Below are positions 5,239-5,549 of a stretch of 5,549 bases of DNA, piece after piece; position 1 is the stretch's first letter, and every line of letters begins with the position of its first letter. This DNA is from an uncultured Porphyromonadaceae bacterium (GTDB taxonomy: Bacteria > Bacteroidota > Bacteroidia > Bacteroidales > Muribaculaceae), in the NCBI GenBank assembly GCA_947176545.1, contig CAMWRB010000098.1:1-5549 (forward strand), in the 5' to 3' direction. Made by a program: the position numbers and the translations under genes. The notes below the pieces were generated by a model. It searched no databases and had not been told where the DNA came from. It saw nothing but the letters and a program-made list of their open reading frames with translations.

Positions 5239-5549
5239 TGAGCTTGATGAGAGCAAAAAGGGCGTAATTAATCATATCCATATAGTTTGCATCTATACCT
5301 TCGGAAATAAGAGTCTTGCCCTGATGGTCTTCTATCTCTTTGGTGCGTAGCAATTTCTGTAAGATAATATCAGTAAAGGAACTGACCCTCATTGCTCGCC
5401 ATGCTTCATCATAATCATGATTCTTGTTAAGCATCAACTGAGTCGCCTGCGATATGGCCTCATCATACAGCAGTGATGCCTGCTCCGGCGGTAAAGGTGC
5501 TCCGGCCCCGTATGTAAGTTGAATCATTGGGATGGCCCAAGCAATGACA
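5216..5549 (-). CDS. DUF1599 protein, C-terminal part (5' end beyond the window)
   Basis: The frame stops at 5216-5218 and stays open on the minus strand to the right edge. The in-frame ATG at 5525-5527 is probably internal, because the codons before it (V-I-A-W-A-I-P) continue a hydrophobic helix resembling the end of a first DUF1599 repeat. The visible part then holds a linker (Y-G-A-G-A-P-L-P-P-E-Q-A) and one full repeat: L-Y-D-E-A...L-M-L-N-K-N-H-D-Y-D-E-A-W-R-A-M-R-V-S-S, then K-T-L-I-S-E-G-I-D-A-N-Y-M-D-M-I-N-Y-A-L-F-A-L-I-K-L. From memory, Bacteroidales homologues of about 180 residues carry two such repeats. DUF1599 (PF07659) is also called nucleotide-modification-associated domain 1, but the role of this chromosomal form is unknown. 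The gene runs straight into the DoxX-like gene, overlapping it by 23 bp. Confidence 0.85.
   Translation of the reverse strand, partial: VIAWAIPMIQLTYGAGAPLPPEQASLLYDEAISQATQLMLNKNHDYDEAWRAMRVSSFTDIILQKLLRTKEIEDHQGKTLISEGIDANYMDMINYALFALIKLNEQGYSE

Overview
The window looks like an ordinary chromosomal stretch from a gut-type Bacteroidales bacterium (Bacteroidaceae/Muribaculaceae-like). Four things point there. Starts lack Shine-Dalgarno sequences and have AT-rich leaders. The nadC/rlmH divergent region carries Bacteroidetes-type -7 elements (TAnnTTTG). A DUF1599 gene is paired with a DoxX-like 'BT_3928 family' membrane protein, a typical Bacteroidales combination. The protein sequences match that group in my memory. 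The placement is inference; no search was run.

Layout. At 1-138 (+) is the 3' end of nfo (endonuclease IV). At 225-1874 (+) is a 12-segment sugar transporter of the SLC45/GPH-like MFS type, with an unusual soluble periplasmic insertion of about 90 residues between TM7 and TM8. A perfect 21-bp hairpin at 1925-1970, flanked by A and T tracts, is a bidirectional terminator for the transporter and for the converging unit nadC-yraN (3306 to 1990, -). nadC (quinolinate phosphoribosyltransferase) and rlmH (23S rRNA pseudouridine-1915 N3-methyltransferase, 3355-3828, +) diverge from a 48-bp gap that holds two abutting -7 elements facing opposite ways. rlmH converges on a second minus-strand unit, which runs from a DUF1599 gene cut by the right window edge into a DoxX-like membrane protein with a CGCFG motif and a thioredoxin-like domain that has no CXXC (5238-3913). 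These two genes overlap by 23 bp.

How the genes work together. Most are housekeeping: base-excision repair, NAD synthesis, rRNA modification and sugar uptake. They do not form one pathway. The only functionally suggestive pair is DUF1599 with the DoxX-like protein, whose shared role is unknown.

I see no CRISPR array, insertion sequence, tRNA, rRNA, integrase or defence locus. I do not claim a new system. The points most worth a second look are the face-to-face promoters, the transporter insertion and the cysteine pattern of the DoxX-like protein. There is no gene-free stretch longer than about 115 bp.
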